Below are positions 9,389 to 18,347 of a stretch of DNA of 64,000 nucleotides, one piece after another (the stretch's first letter is position 1; the number at the start of each line of letters is the position of its first letter). The position numbers and the translations under genes are program-made. Source of the stretch: JBHOQX01 sp042408595. GTDB lineage: Bacteria > Chloroflexota > Chloroflexia > Chloroflexales > Roseiflexaceae. The stretch lies in assembly GCA_042408595.1 (NCBI GenBank), contig JBHOQX010000130.1, forward strand, positions 1 through 64,000, given 5' to 3'. The notes beneath the pieces are model-generated. The model ran no database searches, was not told the origin of the DNA, and saw only the letters and a program-made list of their open reading frames with translations.

Positions 9389-11044
9389 ATGGCCGTGGCA
9401 GTCAGCGAACGCGACCTTCAGGCCGTTCAACGGCATATCCGCTTCGACGCCGACGAGCGCATCCTGGCGATCGGCAAGCGCCACTGGATCGAGCTCGCTC
9501 AGACGATTCTGGTGGTGCTGCTGGTGGGGCTGGCCGCCGGGCTGCTGGCGATCTACCGCGGCATCGGCGGGGTCTTCCTGCTTGCCGACGTCGACACGCC
9601 AGGGCTGACCTTCTTCAGCGGCCTGCTGCTGGCCGCGGCGATCGCGCTGGCGGCGCTCTGGTGGTTCTATAGCTCGCAGCAGGCGAAGCGCAAGCAGAAA
9701 TCGCGCTTCGGCCTCAGCCCCTTCTTCTTCCTGGCGGTCATGGCCCTGCTGCTGGCGTTCTGGTTCGAATTCCAGGGCGGCGACATCTTCGGCGTCGATC
9801 CGCTCGCTGCCCGGCCATTCGATCTGCTCAACATCGTATTGATCACCGTTGCGCTTGTTTCGCTAGTGGTCATCCTGTATCTCACGATCGATTGGTACAA
9901 TGATTACCTGATTGTAACCAACAACCGGGTGATTTATGACGACAACCAGTTCCTGGTACGCTACATCCAGCAGCAGATTCTAATCGACGATATCCAGCAA
10001 GTCAACCTGCGTGCCGATACCTACCCGGCCTACTGGTTCAACTACGGCACGTTGGTGGTGCGTTCGTTCAGCCCACGCACGTTGACATTCCGCAACGCCC
10101 GCAACGCCAAGGCGATCCAGGCGATCATCCAGCGCGAGGTGAACAACCTGCGCAAGCAGCAGCAGCCGGCACGGGTGCGCCGGCTGCTGGAAGAGCAGGT
10201 ATACGAGCAGAAGCCGCCTGCGCCGCGCCGCCCGGCGATCTTGGTACAGGAGCGCCCCGGCCCGATCCCCTGGCTGATCCTCGCGAACCCGCAGATCAAC
10301 GCCGAACGGGAGGAGATCATCTGGCGGCCGTCGTGGGTGTTCCTGGCGCTCCAGTTGCTGCCGCCGCTGGGCGTGCTCGTCCTCGGGACGGCGCTGCTGG
10401 TCTTTCTCAGCCAGGCGGCGCTGATCACCAGCGGATGGCTGGCCGGGGTGTGGCTCCTGCTGCTGCTCGTCACACTCGGTTGGGCCCTCTGGGTGCGCGA
10501 GGAGTGGATCAACGACGTGTACATTCTGACTCGCCAGAACATCATCGACGTTGACCGCCGGCCGTTCGGGCCGGAGAACCGGCGCACCGCGCCGCTCGGC
10601 AGCATCCAGGATATCTCGTTCGACATCAGCTTCATCGAGCAGATTCTGGGCTATGGTACGGTGATCATCAAGACCGGCGGCGCGCAGGGCGGCGAATTCA
10701 CCTTCAACCATGTGCCCAACCCACGCGGTGTCCAGGCGACGATCAACGAATACCTGACGGCCTACCGCAAGGCCGAGGCCGACGCCAATTTCCAGACAGC
10801 GCTGACGCTGATCGCGGAGTACCACCGCCTGCGGGCCCAACGTGGCGAGATCGTCTCGCAGGAGGAGATCGCGGAGCGGGTCGCGGAACAACTCGGCGCG
10901 GAGCTCGCCCCCGCCGTCGCCGCGCAGCTCGACGAGCGGGTGGCCGAGGCGGTGGCCGAAGCGCTGCCGAACGCGCTGCGCCGGATGAGCCGCCGGCGGC
11001 GCGGCCAGATCGCGCGGCTCTTCTACCTGCGCACACGACGCTAG
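9389..11044 (+). CDS. Membrane protein with two bacterial PH-like domains
   Basis: 551 residues. Four hydrophobic segments form two pairs: about 35-55 and 70-90 with another cluster near 110-170, then about 315-360. After each hydrophobic block comes a beta-rich bacterial PH (YdbS/bPH-like) stretch. One is at about 175-250 (IVTNNRVIYDD, then IDDIQQVNL and YGTLVVRSFS); the other is at about 380-455 (YILTRQNIIDVDRRPFG, then LGSIQDISFD and GYGTVIIKTGG). The repeated strand order I-D-D/I-Q-V and Y-G-T-x-x-(V/I) shows internal duplication. The tail (about 470-551) is helical and Arg-rich. A good GGAGAGG site precedes ATG 9389, 9 bases after the acyltransferase. The role is unknown; PH-like membrane proteins are usually envelope or stress related. 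Confidence 0.75.
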   Translation: MAVAVSERDLQAVQRHIRFDADERILAIGKRHWIELAQTILVVLLVGLAAGLLAIYRGIGGVFLLADVDTPGLTFFSGLLLAAAIALAALWWFYSSQQAKRKQKSRFGLSPFFFLAVMALLLAFWFEFQGGDIFGVDPLAARPFDLLNIVLITVALVSLVVILYLTIDWYNDYLIVTNNRVIYDDNQFLVRYIQQQILIDDIQQVNLRADTYPAYWFNYGTLVVRSFSPRTLTFRNARNAKAIQAIIQREVNNLRKQQQPARVRRLLEEQVYEQKPPAPRRPAILVQERPGPIPWLILANPQINAEREEIIWRPSWVFLALQLLPPLGVLVLGTALLVFLSQAALITSGWLAGVWLLLLLVTLGWALWVREEWINDVYILTRQNIIDVDRRPFGPENRRTAPLGSIQDISFDISFIEQILGYGTVIIKTGGAQGGEFTFNHVPNPRGVQATINEYLTAYRKAEADANFQTALTLIAEYHRLRAQRGEIVSQEEIAERVAEQLGAELAPAVAAQLDERVAEAVAEALPNALRRMSRRRRGQIARLFYLRTRR

Positions 11045-11055
11045 GGGCCAGCCGT

Positions 11056-12936
11056 ATGAAACATCTCCTCTTCGCCGTGATCATCGTGAGCATGCTCGCC
11101 GGGGCGGCGCCAGTCTTCGCGCAGGATCAGCCGCCGATCACGGCGAGCGTGCAGGCCGGCTATGACGGCGCCTACCGCATCGCCGAGTGGTTCCCGGTGG
11201 ACGTGAATATCGCCAACGACGGGCCGGACATCCGCGGCGTGCTGGAGTGGCGCTTCCCGGGCCAGCCCGGCGAGCCGGTCTTCAGCCGCGAGGTCGACCT
11301 GCCGCGCGGCTCGCGCAAGCGTGTGTCGCTGGCGGCGTACTCACGCGCGTTCGCGCAGAACGGGCGGCTGCGCCTGCTGGTGAACGAGCAGCCGCTGCTC
11401 GAGCAGGATGTCCGGCTCGACGCGCTGGAACCGAACCGCCTGTTGATCGGCGTCAGTAGCAGCGACCGAACCCTGCTCAACAGCCTGAACTCACTGCGCT
11501 TTGTGAACGTCAGCGAGACGACCGTGCGGCACCTGGACGCGGCGGCCCTGCCGGACAGCGCCGCGGCGCTACGCGGGCTGGATGTGCTGGTGCTGCACGA
11601 TGTCGATAGCGGCATGCTTCGCCCGGAGCAGCGCGCGGCGATCGCGCTCTGGGTGCGGCTCGGTGGGCAGCTTGTGCTGAGCGGCGGGTTGAACGGGCCG
11701 CGCGTGCTCGCCGGCCTGGCCGAGCTCGCCCCGGTGGAAGGCGGTGCGACACTCCGGGAGGCAAGCCTCGCGCCGCTCGCGGGGCTGGCGGGCGGTGGGG
11801 CCCCGCCGGGCGATATGTCCGTCAGCGTGGTGCAGGCCCGGCCCGGCGCAGAGGGTCTCCCGCCGCAGGCGCCGCTGATCTACCGCTGGCGCCAGGGCGT
11901 CGGGGAGGTCGTGTTCACCACCTTCGACCTGGCGGCTTTGCGCGGCTGGCCGGGCGAGCTGCCGCTCTGGCAGGGCCTGATCGCGCTGAACGACACCTTC
12001 ATGCCCGGCACCAGCACCCGCCAGCAGCGCACGAACCTGGTGCAGGACGTGCTGCGGCTGCCGTCGCTCAGCCTGCCATCCGTGCTGACCCTGTTCGTCT
12101 TTCTGCTGGTGTATATCGCCGCGATCGGGCCACTGAACTACCTGCTGCTGCGCCGGCTGCGCCGCACGGAGCTGGCCTGGGCGACGATCCCGCTTTTGGT
12201 CGTCATCTTCGCATCGGCCTTTTATTTCATCGGTTTTGGGCTGCGCGGGGCGGACACGCAAGTCAGCCAGCTCGCCATCGTGCAAGGGTTCGAAGGGGAG
12301 AGGCGCGGCTTCGGCACGGCGTTCGTCAGCCTCTTCTCGACGCGGCGCGCCCGCTACGACTTGGAGTTCCCGCCGGAGACGGTGCTGAGCGAGGCCCGCG
12401 ATTGGAGCGATGATGACCGCACGAACGTGACGACCGTCGGCACGGACAGCGGCTTGCGGGCGCCGGGCGTGCTCGTGGATGTCCTGTCCATCCGCACGTT
12501 TATCGCTGAGGCGCCGGCGGAGGTGCCGCTGCAGGTGCAGAGCGCGCTGCGCAGGGAGAACGGCGCCCTGCGCGGTTCGATCCGCAACACCGGCGGCGCG
12601 CCGCTGACCGATGCGATGGTCGTGCAGGGGGATACGTTCTGGCCGCTCGGCACGATCGCGCCGGGCCAGACGAGCGAGCTGCCGACGGCGGCGCAGCGCA
12701 GTTTTCCGTCCGGCGTGAGCCTGTCGCAGATCGGCTACTTTAACCGTGAGCAGATGCTCGCCTCGCTGATGGACAGCACCACGGCCCGCTTCCGTGGCAC
12801 GTCGCCGGGCCGCCGGGGCAGCGAGAGCGCGTACCTGCTCGCCTGGGCGACTGAGCCGGCCACATCGCTTGAGCTCAACGGACAGCCCGCCACGCAAGAC
12901 GCGCTGACACTGTACGTCATCCGGCTGAATGTCTGA
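11056..12936 (+). CDS. Exported membrane-anchored protein of unknown function
   Basis: 626 residues. A clear signal peptide (basic start, hydrophobic core, cleavage likely after VFA at residue 22) leads to an extracytoplasmic region. It contains a beta domain (about 25-110) and a Rossmann/glutamine-amidotransferase-like part (about 120-250). Recognisable pieces there are DVLVLHDVDSG and LWVRLGGQLVLSGG, of the kind seen in BatA-neighbour and DUF4159-like proteins. Two helices at about 339-361 and 375-397 anchor it. The last 230 residues are again soluble and beta-rich. It starts 11 bases after the PH-domain gene and is probably co-transcribed with it, which suggests a shared envelope role. I do not recognise a specific family. 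Confidence 0.65.
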   Translation: MKHLLFAVIIVSMLAGAAPVFAQDQPPITASVQAGYDGAYRIAEWFPVDVNIANDGPDIRGVLEWRFPGQPGEPVFSREVDLPRGSRKRVSLAAYSRAFAQNGRLRLLVNEQPLLEQDVRLDALEPNRLLIGVSSSDRTLLNSLNSLRFVNVSETTVRHLDAAALPDSAAALRGLDVLVLHDVDSGMLRPEQRAAIALWVRLGGQLVLSGGLNGPRVLAGLAELAPVEGGATLREASLAPLAGLAGGGAPPGDMSVSVVQARPGAEGLPPQAPLIYRWRQGVGEVVFTTFDLAALRGWPGELPLWQGLIALNDTFMPGTSTRQQRTNLVQDVLRLPSLSLPSVLTLFVFLLVYIAAIGPLNYLLLRRLRRTELAWATIPLLVVIFASAFYFIGFGLRGADTQVSQLAIVQGFEGERRGFGTAFVSLFSTRRARYDLEFPPETVLSEARDWSDDDRTNVTTVGTDSGLRAPGVLVDVLSIRTFIAEAPAEVPLQVQSALRRENGALRGSIRNTGGAPLTDAMVVQGDTFWPLGTIAPGQTSELPTAAQRSFPSGVSLSQIGYFNREQMLASLMDSTTARFRGTSPGRRGSESAYLLAWATEPATSLELNGQPATQDALTLYVIRLNV

Positions 12937-13120
12937 GCGGCTGTCTGAAAAGGAAGGTACGGATGACGACGGACGAACGCCAGGCGCAGGTGACCCAATG
13001 ACACGATGACTCGGTGCCACGGTGCCACAACGTGTCATGAATCATGCTTCATTGTGCATTGTTCATGCTTCACTCGCCCATTGCCCGCCGTCCACCGTCC
13101 ATCACCCTGTACGCCGAATC
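12937..13120. other. Low-complexity intergenic island before tilS
   Basis: This gap contains quasi-repeated words such as GATGACGACGGACGAACG, TGACACGATGAC, CATTGTGCATTGTTCATG and GCCCGCCGTCCACCGTCC. Its composition is unlike the coding DNA on either side. The tilS frame happens to stay open through it from ATG 13022, which would add 33 atypical residues to TilS. I treat it as non-coding. A related AT-richer word (TTCATTATGCATTGTACATT) recurs before pcrA at 40526-40546. Confidence 0.5.
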
Positions 13121-14563
13121 TTGAACCGGCTCCCGCGCCAGATTCACGAATACATCGCGACGCACGGGCTGATCGCGCCGGGCGATCTGGTGATCGTTGC
13201 GGTCTCCGGCGGGCCGGATTCGCTCGCGCTGCTGCACGCGCTCCTGGCGCTGCGCAACAGACTCGGCTTCCGCCTCCATGTAGCGCATCTCGACCACCGG
13301 CTCCGGCTGGATTCGGCGGAGGATGCCGCGTTCGTCGCCGCGACCGCCGCGGCCTGGGGCCTGCCAGCGGTGATCGAGGCGGCCGATGTCGCCGCCGAGG
13401 CGCGCGCCCGGCGCGAGAACCTCCACGCCGCCGGGCGGCGGGCGCGCTACCACTTCCTGGCACGACTCGCGCGGGAGCTGGGGGCGCAGCGCGTCGCCGT
13501 GGGGCACACCGCCAACGACCAGGCCGAGACGGTGCTGATGCACCTGCTGCGCGGGGCCGGGCCGGCCGGGCTGCGCGGTATGCGCCCGCTTGTGCCATGG
13601 GACGAATGGGCACCCCGCTGCGAGCCCGCGCGCCAGGACGACAGCCAAACCGGCGCGGCGCTCATCCGCCCACTGCTGGAAACGACCCGCGAGGAGGTCG
13701 AAGCCTACTGCACCGGGGCCGGGCTCGCTCCCCGGCGCGACCCGACCAACGAGGCCCTGGATGCGGCCCGCAACCGCATCCGGCACGAGTTGCTGCCGCT
13801 GCTGCGCCGCTATCAGCCGCAGGTCGTGGCGGCGCTCGGGCGGGCGGCGGCCCTCTGCGGCGAGGCGCACGACGCGGTGGAGCAGGCGCTCGACGCCGCC
13901 TGGCCTGGCCTGGCGCGCGCTCGGCCGGGCGCGCTCGACTTCGACGGCGCGGCCTGGCGCGCGCTCCCACCGGCGCTCCAGCGCGCGGCGTTGCGGCGGG
14001 CCTACCGCCTGCTCGGCGGCACGGAGACGCTGACGCTGGAACGGGTGCAGCAGGCGCAGGCTGTCGCCGCCGGCCCGGTCGGGCGGCGCGCCGAACTACC
14101 CGGCGGCCTGGTGCTGACAGCCGGGTACTACGGCTTCACCATCGGCCAGCCTGCGCCGGGCGACGGGCCGCAGCTCGCCGGGGAGACGGAGCTGCCCGTG
14201 CCGGGCGAGGTTGCGCTCGGCCGATGGACGCTGCGGAGCCAGCGCGGCGCCGCGCCAGAAGGCATGGCGGGCCGCTGGGCGGTGGCGCTCGACCCGGCGC
14301 GGCTCCCCGGGCCGCTGCGGCTCCGCAGCCGGCGCCCCGGCGATCGGATGCATCCGGCGGGCGCGCCGGGCAGCCGCCGGGTGCAGGACATCTTCGTGGA
14401 CGCGCACGTGTCCCGGACACTGCGGGACGCCTGGCCGATCATCGTGAGCGGCGAGGCGATCGTCTGGATTCCGGGCGTGCGCGTGGCGGAAGGGTATGGG
14501 GCCGCGCCAGGCGCGGCCGACGTGATTTGGATCCAGGTCGAGCGAAGCGACGTAGGAGAATAG
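13121..14563 (+). CDS. tilS: tRNA(Ile)-lysidine synthetase
   Basis: TilS converts C34 of tRNA-Ile(CAU) to lysidine using ATP and lysine, changing the codon read from AUG to AUA. From TTG 13121 the protein has 480 residues. The PP-loop SGGPDS lies at 29-34. LDHRLR, GHTANDQAETVLMHLLRG and the conserved N-rich NRIRHELLP segment follow, and a C-terminal TilS substrate domain ends near 480 (RRPGDRMHP). TTG is chosen because homology-like sequence begins at RLPRQIHEYI. ATG 13022 is possible but would add residues encoded by a low-complexity island. It is followed by hpt and ftsH, the widespread tilS-hpt-ftsH arrangement. Confidence 0.92.
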   Translation: MNRLPRQIHEYIATHGLIAPGDLVIVAVSGGPDSLALLHALLALRNRLGFRLHVAHLDHRLRLDSAEDAAFVAATAAAWGLPAVIEAADVAAEARARRENLHAAGRRARYHFLARLARELGAQRVAVGHTANDQAETVLMHLLRGAGPAGLRGMRPLVPWDEWAPRCEPARQDDSQTGAALIRPLLETTREEVEAYCTGAGLAPRRDPTNEALDAARNRIRHELLPLLRRYQPQVVAALGRAAALCGEAHDAVEQALDAAWPGLARARPGALDFDGAAWRALPPALQRAALRRAYRLLGGTETLTLERVQQAQAVAAGPVGRRAELPGGLVLTAGYYGFTIGQPAPGDGPQLAGETELPVPGEVALGRWTLRSQRGAAPEGMAGRWAVALDPARLPGPLRLRSRRPGDRMHPAGAPGSRRVQDIFVDAHVSRTLRDAWPIIVSGEAIVWIPGVRVAEGYGAAPGAADVIWIQVERSDVGE

Positions 14564-14628
14564 TGCGCCATGCGCAGGCGCCGTCGGCGACGCACGGCGC
14601 GCTGCGGACGATCTGGAGGGAGTTTTCC

Positions 14629-15174
14629 GTGGATCAGGATATCGCCTACATCCTGAAGAGCAGCGACGAGATTCAGGCCAAGGTGCGGGAGCTCGGGGCA
14701 CGCATCGCCGCGGACTACAGCGACGAGCGCGATCTGCTGCTGATCGGCGTGCTCAAAGGGTGCATGATGTTCATGGTCGATCTGGCGCGGGCGATCCCGC
14801 TGCCGGTCGCCATGGATTTCATCGCCGTCTCCAGCTACGGCGCAAGCACCGAGTCGAGCGGGGTGGTACGCCTGCTGAAGGACCTCGACACCGACATCAG
14901 CGGGCGGCATGTGCTGATCGTCGAGGATATCATCGACAGCGGGCTGACCGTCCAGTACCTGGTCGATCAGCTCCGGCGGCGCAACCCGGCCAGCCTGCGC
15001 ATCTGTGCCTTGCTGAACAAGCCGGAGCGGCGCGCCTCGCCGGTGCGGATCGACTACCTGGGGTTCGACATTCCGAACGAGTTCGTGGTCGGCTACGGGC
15101 TGGATTACCAGGAGCGCTACCGCAACCTGCCCTCCATCGCCGTCCTAAAGCCGGAGGTGTACAGCGGGGAGTGA
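14629..15174 (+). CDS. hpt: Hypoxanthine phosphoribosyltransferase
   Basis: 181 residues. It salvages hypoxanthine (and often guanine) with PRPP to IMP/GMP in the cytoplasm. The PRPP-binding motif VLIVEDIIDSGLT is at about 97-109. LKGCMMFM, SSYGASTESSG and the C-terminal VVGYGLDYQERYRNLP loop are all typical of HPRT, and length fits (175-185). GTG 14629 is supported by GGAGGGAG 8 bases upstream. It sits 65 bases after tilS and 217 before ftsH. The downstream ftsH has its own promoter, so tilS-hpt may be read separately. Confidence 0.95.
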   Translation: MDQDIAYILKSSDEIQAKVRELGARIAADYSDERDLLLIGVLKGCMMFMVDLARAIPLPVAMDFIAVSSYGASTESSGVVRLLKDLDTDISGRHVLIVEDIIDSGLTVQYLVDQLRRRNPASLRICALLNKPERRASPVRIDYLGFDIPNEFVVGYGLDYQERYRNLPSIAVLKPEVYSGE

Positions 15175-15254
15175 CGACGGGCGACGGGCGATGGTTGGCG
15201 GCCCGCCGTCGCCATTCCGTCATCGATTCGTGGAAAACCGGTGATCTCATCACC

Positions 15255-15283
15255 TTGTAGCCGTCAGATCCGTTTGGTATAAT
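15255..15283 (+). promoter_or_regulatory. ftsH promoter
   Basis: TTGTAG (15255-15260) and TATAAT (15278-15283) are 17 bases apart, with a TGG extended -10 directly before TATAAT. Start of transcription would be near 15290, leaving a leader of about 100 bases before TTG 15392. Confidence 0.75.
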
Positions 15284-15391
15284 GCACTGAAGGAATACTC
15301 GCGAAGGCTTTCTGGTTCCACCGCGAAGGTCTTCTCCCCACTCCCGCACCGATCCTTTTCGATTAGGGAGCGTCACTCCTGGAGGGAGCGA

Positions 15392-17326
15392 TTGAACACT
15401 ATGGGCGATAATCGCTGGCTCAAAAACAGTTTTGTCTACCTGATCATTCTGGTGGCCGCGCTCGCGCTCTTCTTTAACTACTTCAACACCGCGCAAAGCC
15501 CCACCGAAGAGAAGGGGATCTGGCAGGTCCTGGTGGATGCCAAGGCGGGCCGGATCGCTAAGATCGAGGCGCAGTCGAACAGCAACGAACTGCTCGTCAC
15601 CACCACCGACTCGAAGCGCTACCGCTCCCGCCTGGAGGCGGGCGACTCGATCTCGACGCTGCTGGTCCAAGCCGGCGTCGATCCGGCGTCTGTCGGAGCG
15701 GATAAGCTCGATGTGCGGGTGAGCGCCGCGCCGGCCTGGGGCGGGCTGCTGAACATCTTCACCATCCTGCTGCCCGTGCTGCTGATGATCGGCTTTTTCA
15801 TCTTCTTTATGCGGCAGGCGCAGGGCACAAACAACCAGGCGCTCTCGTTCGGCAAGAGCCGGGCGCGTATGTTCTCCGGCGATAAGCCGACCGTCACCTT
15901 CGCCGACGTCGCCGGGCAGGAAGAGGCCAAGCAGGACCTGACCGAGGTCGTCGAGTTTCTCAAGTTTCCGGACAAGTTCGCCGCGCTGGGCGCGCGCATC
16001 CCGCGCGGCGTGCTGATGGTCGGCCCGCCCGGAACCGGTAAAACGCTCCTGTCGCGGGCGGTGGCCGGCGAGGCAGGGGTGCCGTTCTTCTCGATCTCCG
16101 GCTCGGAGTTCGTCGAGATGTTCGTCGGCGTCGGCGCGAGCCGTGTGCGCGACCTGTTCGACCAGGCGAAGCGCAATGCCCCTTGCATCGTCTTTATCGA
16201 CGAGATCGACGCCGTTGGGCGGCAGCGTGGCGCAGGTCTGGGCGGCTCGCACGATGAGCGCGAGCAGACGCTCAACCAGATTCTGGTCGAAATGGACGGC
16301 TTCGATACCAACACCAATGTGATCGTCATCGCCGCGACCAACCGGCCAGACGTGCTCGACCCGGCGCTGGTGCGGCCCGGCCGCTTCGACCGCCAGGTGG
16401 TGCTGGACGCGCCGGATGTTCGTGGCCGCATCGAGGTGCTGAAGGTCCACACCAAGGGCAAGCCGCTGGCCGACGACGTACAGCTCGACGTGATCGCCAA
16501 GCAAACGCCGGGCTTCTCCGGGGCGGACCTGGCGAACGCTGTCAACGAGGCGGCGATCCTGGCCGCCCGCCGCTCGAAGAAGCGGATCGGCATGGCCGAG
16601 ATGCAAGACGCGGTCGAGCGCGTGGCGCTCGGCGGGCCGGAGCGCCGCAGCCGGGTGATGACCGAAAAAGAGAAGCTGCTCGTCTCGTATCATGAGGCCG
16701 GCCACGCGATCGCCGCCGCCGGGATGCCGAAGTCGTTCCCGGTGCAAAAGGTGACGATCGTGCCGCGCGGGCGGGCCGGCGGCTACACGCTCTACCTGCC
16801 GGAGGAGGACAGCCTGCGCTACACCACGGCCTCGCAGTTCGAGGCGCAGTTGGTCTTCGCCCTTGGCGGGCGGGTGGCTGAGGAGATCGTCTTCGGCGCG
16901 AACGAGATCACCACCGGCGCGTCGAGCGATATTACGCAGGTCACCCGCATCGCGCGGGCGATGGTCACCCGCTACGGCATGAGCCAGAAGCTCGGGCCGA
17001 TCGCGTTCGGCGAGAAGGAAGAGTTGATCTTCCTCGGCCGCGAGATCAGCGAGCAGCGCAACTACGGCGATGAGGTCGCGCGCGAGATCGACCGCGAAGT
17101 GCACCGCATCGTCGACAAGGCGTATGCGCGCTGCCGCCGCATCCTGGAGACCAATCGCGCGGTGCTGAACGACATGGCGAGCGCGCTGATCGAGAACGAG
17201 ACGCTCGATGGCGAGCGGCTGCGCGAGCTGCTGGCGCGGGTGCAGGTGCTCAACCTGGACGTGGACGCTTCGGCCGTTATCAGCGACGGAACCGGCGTGA
17301 TCGAGCCGAGCGAGGTACAGGCCTAG
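15392..17326 (+). CDS. ftsH: ATP-dependent zinc metalloprotease FtsH
   Basis: 644 residues. Membrane-bound AAA+ protease that degrades misfolded membrane proteins and short-lived regulators. Two membrane helices (about 12-32 and 105-128) enclose a small extracytoplasmic domain. Walker A GPPGTGKT is at 211-218, Walker B FIDEIDAVG near 270, and the second region of homology (NRPDVLDPALVRPGRFDR) near 315. The zinc site HEAGH is at 434-438, with the third ligand Asp in the distal EEDS/ITTGASSD region. TTG 15392 is preferred over ATG 15401 because GGAGG ends 6 bases before it. A strong terminator follows the gene. Confidence 0.97.
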   Translation: MNTMGDNRWLKNSFVYLIILVAALALFFNYFNTAQSPTEEKGIWQVLVDAKAGRIAKIEAQSNSNELLVTTTDSKRYRSRLEAGDSISTLLVQAGVDPASVGADKLDVRVSAAPAWGGLLNIFTILLPVLLMIGFFIFFMRQAQGTNNQALSFGKSRARMFSGDKPTVTFADVAGQEEAKQDLTEVVEFLKFPDKFAALGARIPRGVLMVGPPGTGKTLLSRAVAGEAGVPFFSISGSEFVEMFVGVGASRVRDLFDQAKRNAPCIVFIDEIDAVGRQRGAGLGGSHDEREQTLNQILVEMDGFDTNTNVIVIAATNRPDVLDPALVRPGRFDRQVVLDAPDVRGRIEVLKVHTKGKPLADDVQLDVIAKQTPGFSGADLANAVNEAAILAARRSKKRIGMAEMQDAVERVALGGPERRSRVMTEKEKLLVSYHEAGHAIAAAGMPKSFPVQKVTIVPRGRAGGYTLYLPEEDSLRYTTASQFEAQLVFALGGRVAEEIVFGANEITTGASSDITQVTRIARAMVTRYGMSQKLGPIAFGEKEELIFLGREISEQRNYGDEVAREIDREVHRIVDKAYARCRRILETNRAVLNDMASALIENETLDGERLRELLARVQVLNLDVDASAVISDGTGVIEPSEVQA

Positions 17327-17364
17327 CCGGGATCTTTTCGTCACACAGCGACGCCGGGGCGCAC

Positions 17365-17406
17365 GGGCGCAGAGGAGCTGAGACGCCTCTGCGCCCTGCC
17401 GTTTTT
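17365..17406 (+). terminator. Rho-independent terminator of ftsH
   Basis: GGGCGCAGAGG (17365-17375) pairs perfectly with CCTCTGCGCCC (17386-17396), an 11-bp stem with a 10-base loop. TTTTT follows at 17402-17406. It lies 39 bases after the ftsH stop. Confidence 0.85.
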
Positions 17407-17445
17407 GCGCTCCGTGGCGGGCATCCGATGTGCGCCACGCTGCTG

Positions 17446-17454
17446 TGCTATAAT
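17446..17454 (+). promoter_or_regulatory. Extended -10 element of yebC
   Basis: TGCTATAAT is a perfect extended -10, 38 bases before the yebC start and 40 bases past the ftsH terminator T-run. The -35 region is weak. Confidence 0.6.
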
Positions 17455-17491
17455 GAGGGCCGACGCACACCAGATGCAGGAGGCTTGTGGT

Positions 17492-18253
17492 ATGTCCGGC
17501 CACTCCAAATGGCATTCGATCCGGCGCACCAAGGGTGTCCTTGACCAGCGCCGCGGCCAGCTGTTCACCAAGCTCGCGCGCGATATCACCATCGCCACCC
17601 GCGAGGGCGGCAGCGGCGACCCGGACGCGAACTTCCGCCTGCGCCTGGCCGTGGACAAGGCAAAAGCCAACAACATGCCGTCCGAGAACATCCAGCGGGC
17701 GATCGATCGCGGGCTGGGCAAGAGCAACGAGGCCGCGCTCGAAGAGATCGTCTACGAGGGATACGCACCGGGCGGGATCGCACTGCTGATCGAGACCGCC
17801 ACCGATAACCGCAACCGGACGAACGCCGAGGTGCGCGCGACCCTCACCAAAGGCGGCGGCAACCCCGGCGAGCCCGGCTCAGTGAGCTGGATGTTCGAGA
17901 CCAAAGGGCTGATCACCGTCGATCTGGCCGCCAGCAAGCGCGACCCGGACGAGATCATGCTGCTCGCCATCGACGCCGGCGCGGACGATGTCGAGGTCTC
18001 GGAGGACGCTATCGAGATCTACACCGACTTCCGCCAGCTCGCAGCGGTGCGGCAGAAGCTGATCGATAGCGGCGTGTCGGTGAGCGACGCCGAGAAGATC
18101 CAGCGGCCCAAGGCGACGGTGCAGGCCGACCCGGCCGAAGCGATGCGGGCCTTGCGCCTGATCGAAAAACTCGAAGACCTGGACGACGTGCAGAAGGTCT
18201 ACAGCAACCTCGACCTGAGCGACGAGCTCGCGGCGCAGTTCGCGAACGAGTGA
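17492..18253 (+). CDS. yebC: YebC/PmpR-family protein (TACO1-type)
   Basis: 253 residues. Begins MSGHSKWHSIRRTKG, the signature of this family. FTKLARDI, KAKANNMPSENIQRAI and the G-Y-x-P-G-G motif (EGYAPGGIALLIE) follow, then KGGGNPGEPGSVSWMFE. The family was described as a transcription regulator and also acts on translation of difficult (proline-containing) stretches, like mitochondrial TACO1. Which role applies here cannot be told. AGGAGG lies 9 bases before ATG 17492. ruvC follows by 94 bases, the usual yebC-ruvC order. Confidence 0.95.
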   Translation: MSGHSKWHSIRRTKGVLDQRRGQLFTKLARDITIATREGGSGDPDANFRLRLAVDKAKANNMPSENIQRAIDRGLGKSNEAALEEIVYEGYAPGGIALLIETATDNRNRTNAEVRATLTKGGGNPGEPGSVSWMFETKGLITVDLAASKRDPDEIMLLAIDAGADDVEVSEDAIEIYTDFRQLAAVRQKLIDSGVSVSDAEKIQRPKATVQADPAEAMRALRLIEKLEDLDDVQKVYSNLDLSDELAAQFANE

Positions 18254-18347
18254 CGATCATCGGCGAAAGACAACGGACGCATCTCGGCTCGTGAGGACGG
18301 CAAGACCGTTCCGAAAGGGGCGATCATGCGTCCTTCGCCAGGGAGCT

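Noticed and set aside
11569..13038. Minus-strand frame of about 490 codons opposite the exported protein gene
   Set aside because: Antisense, composition typical of shadows, while the sense frame has a signal peptide and operon position.
14930..17515. Long minus-strand open frame opposite ftsH
   Set aside because: FtsH on the plus strand carries all catalytic motifs; the opposite frame has low-complexity residues and no start signals.
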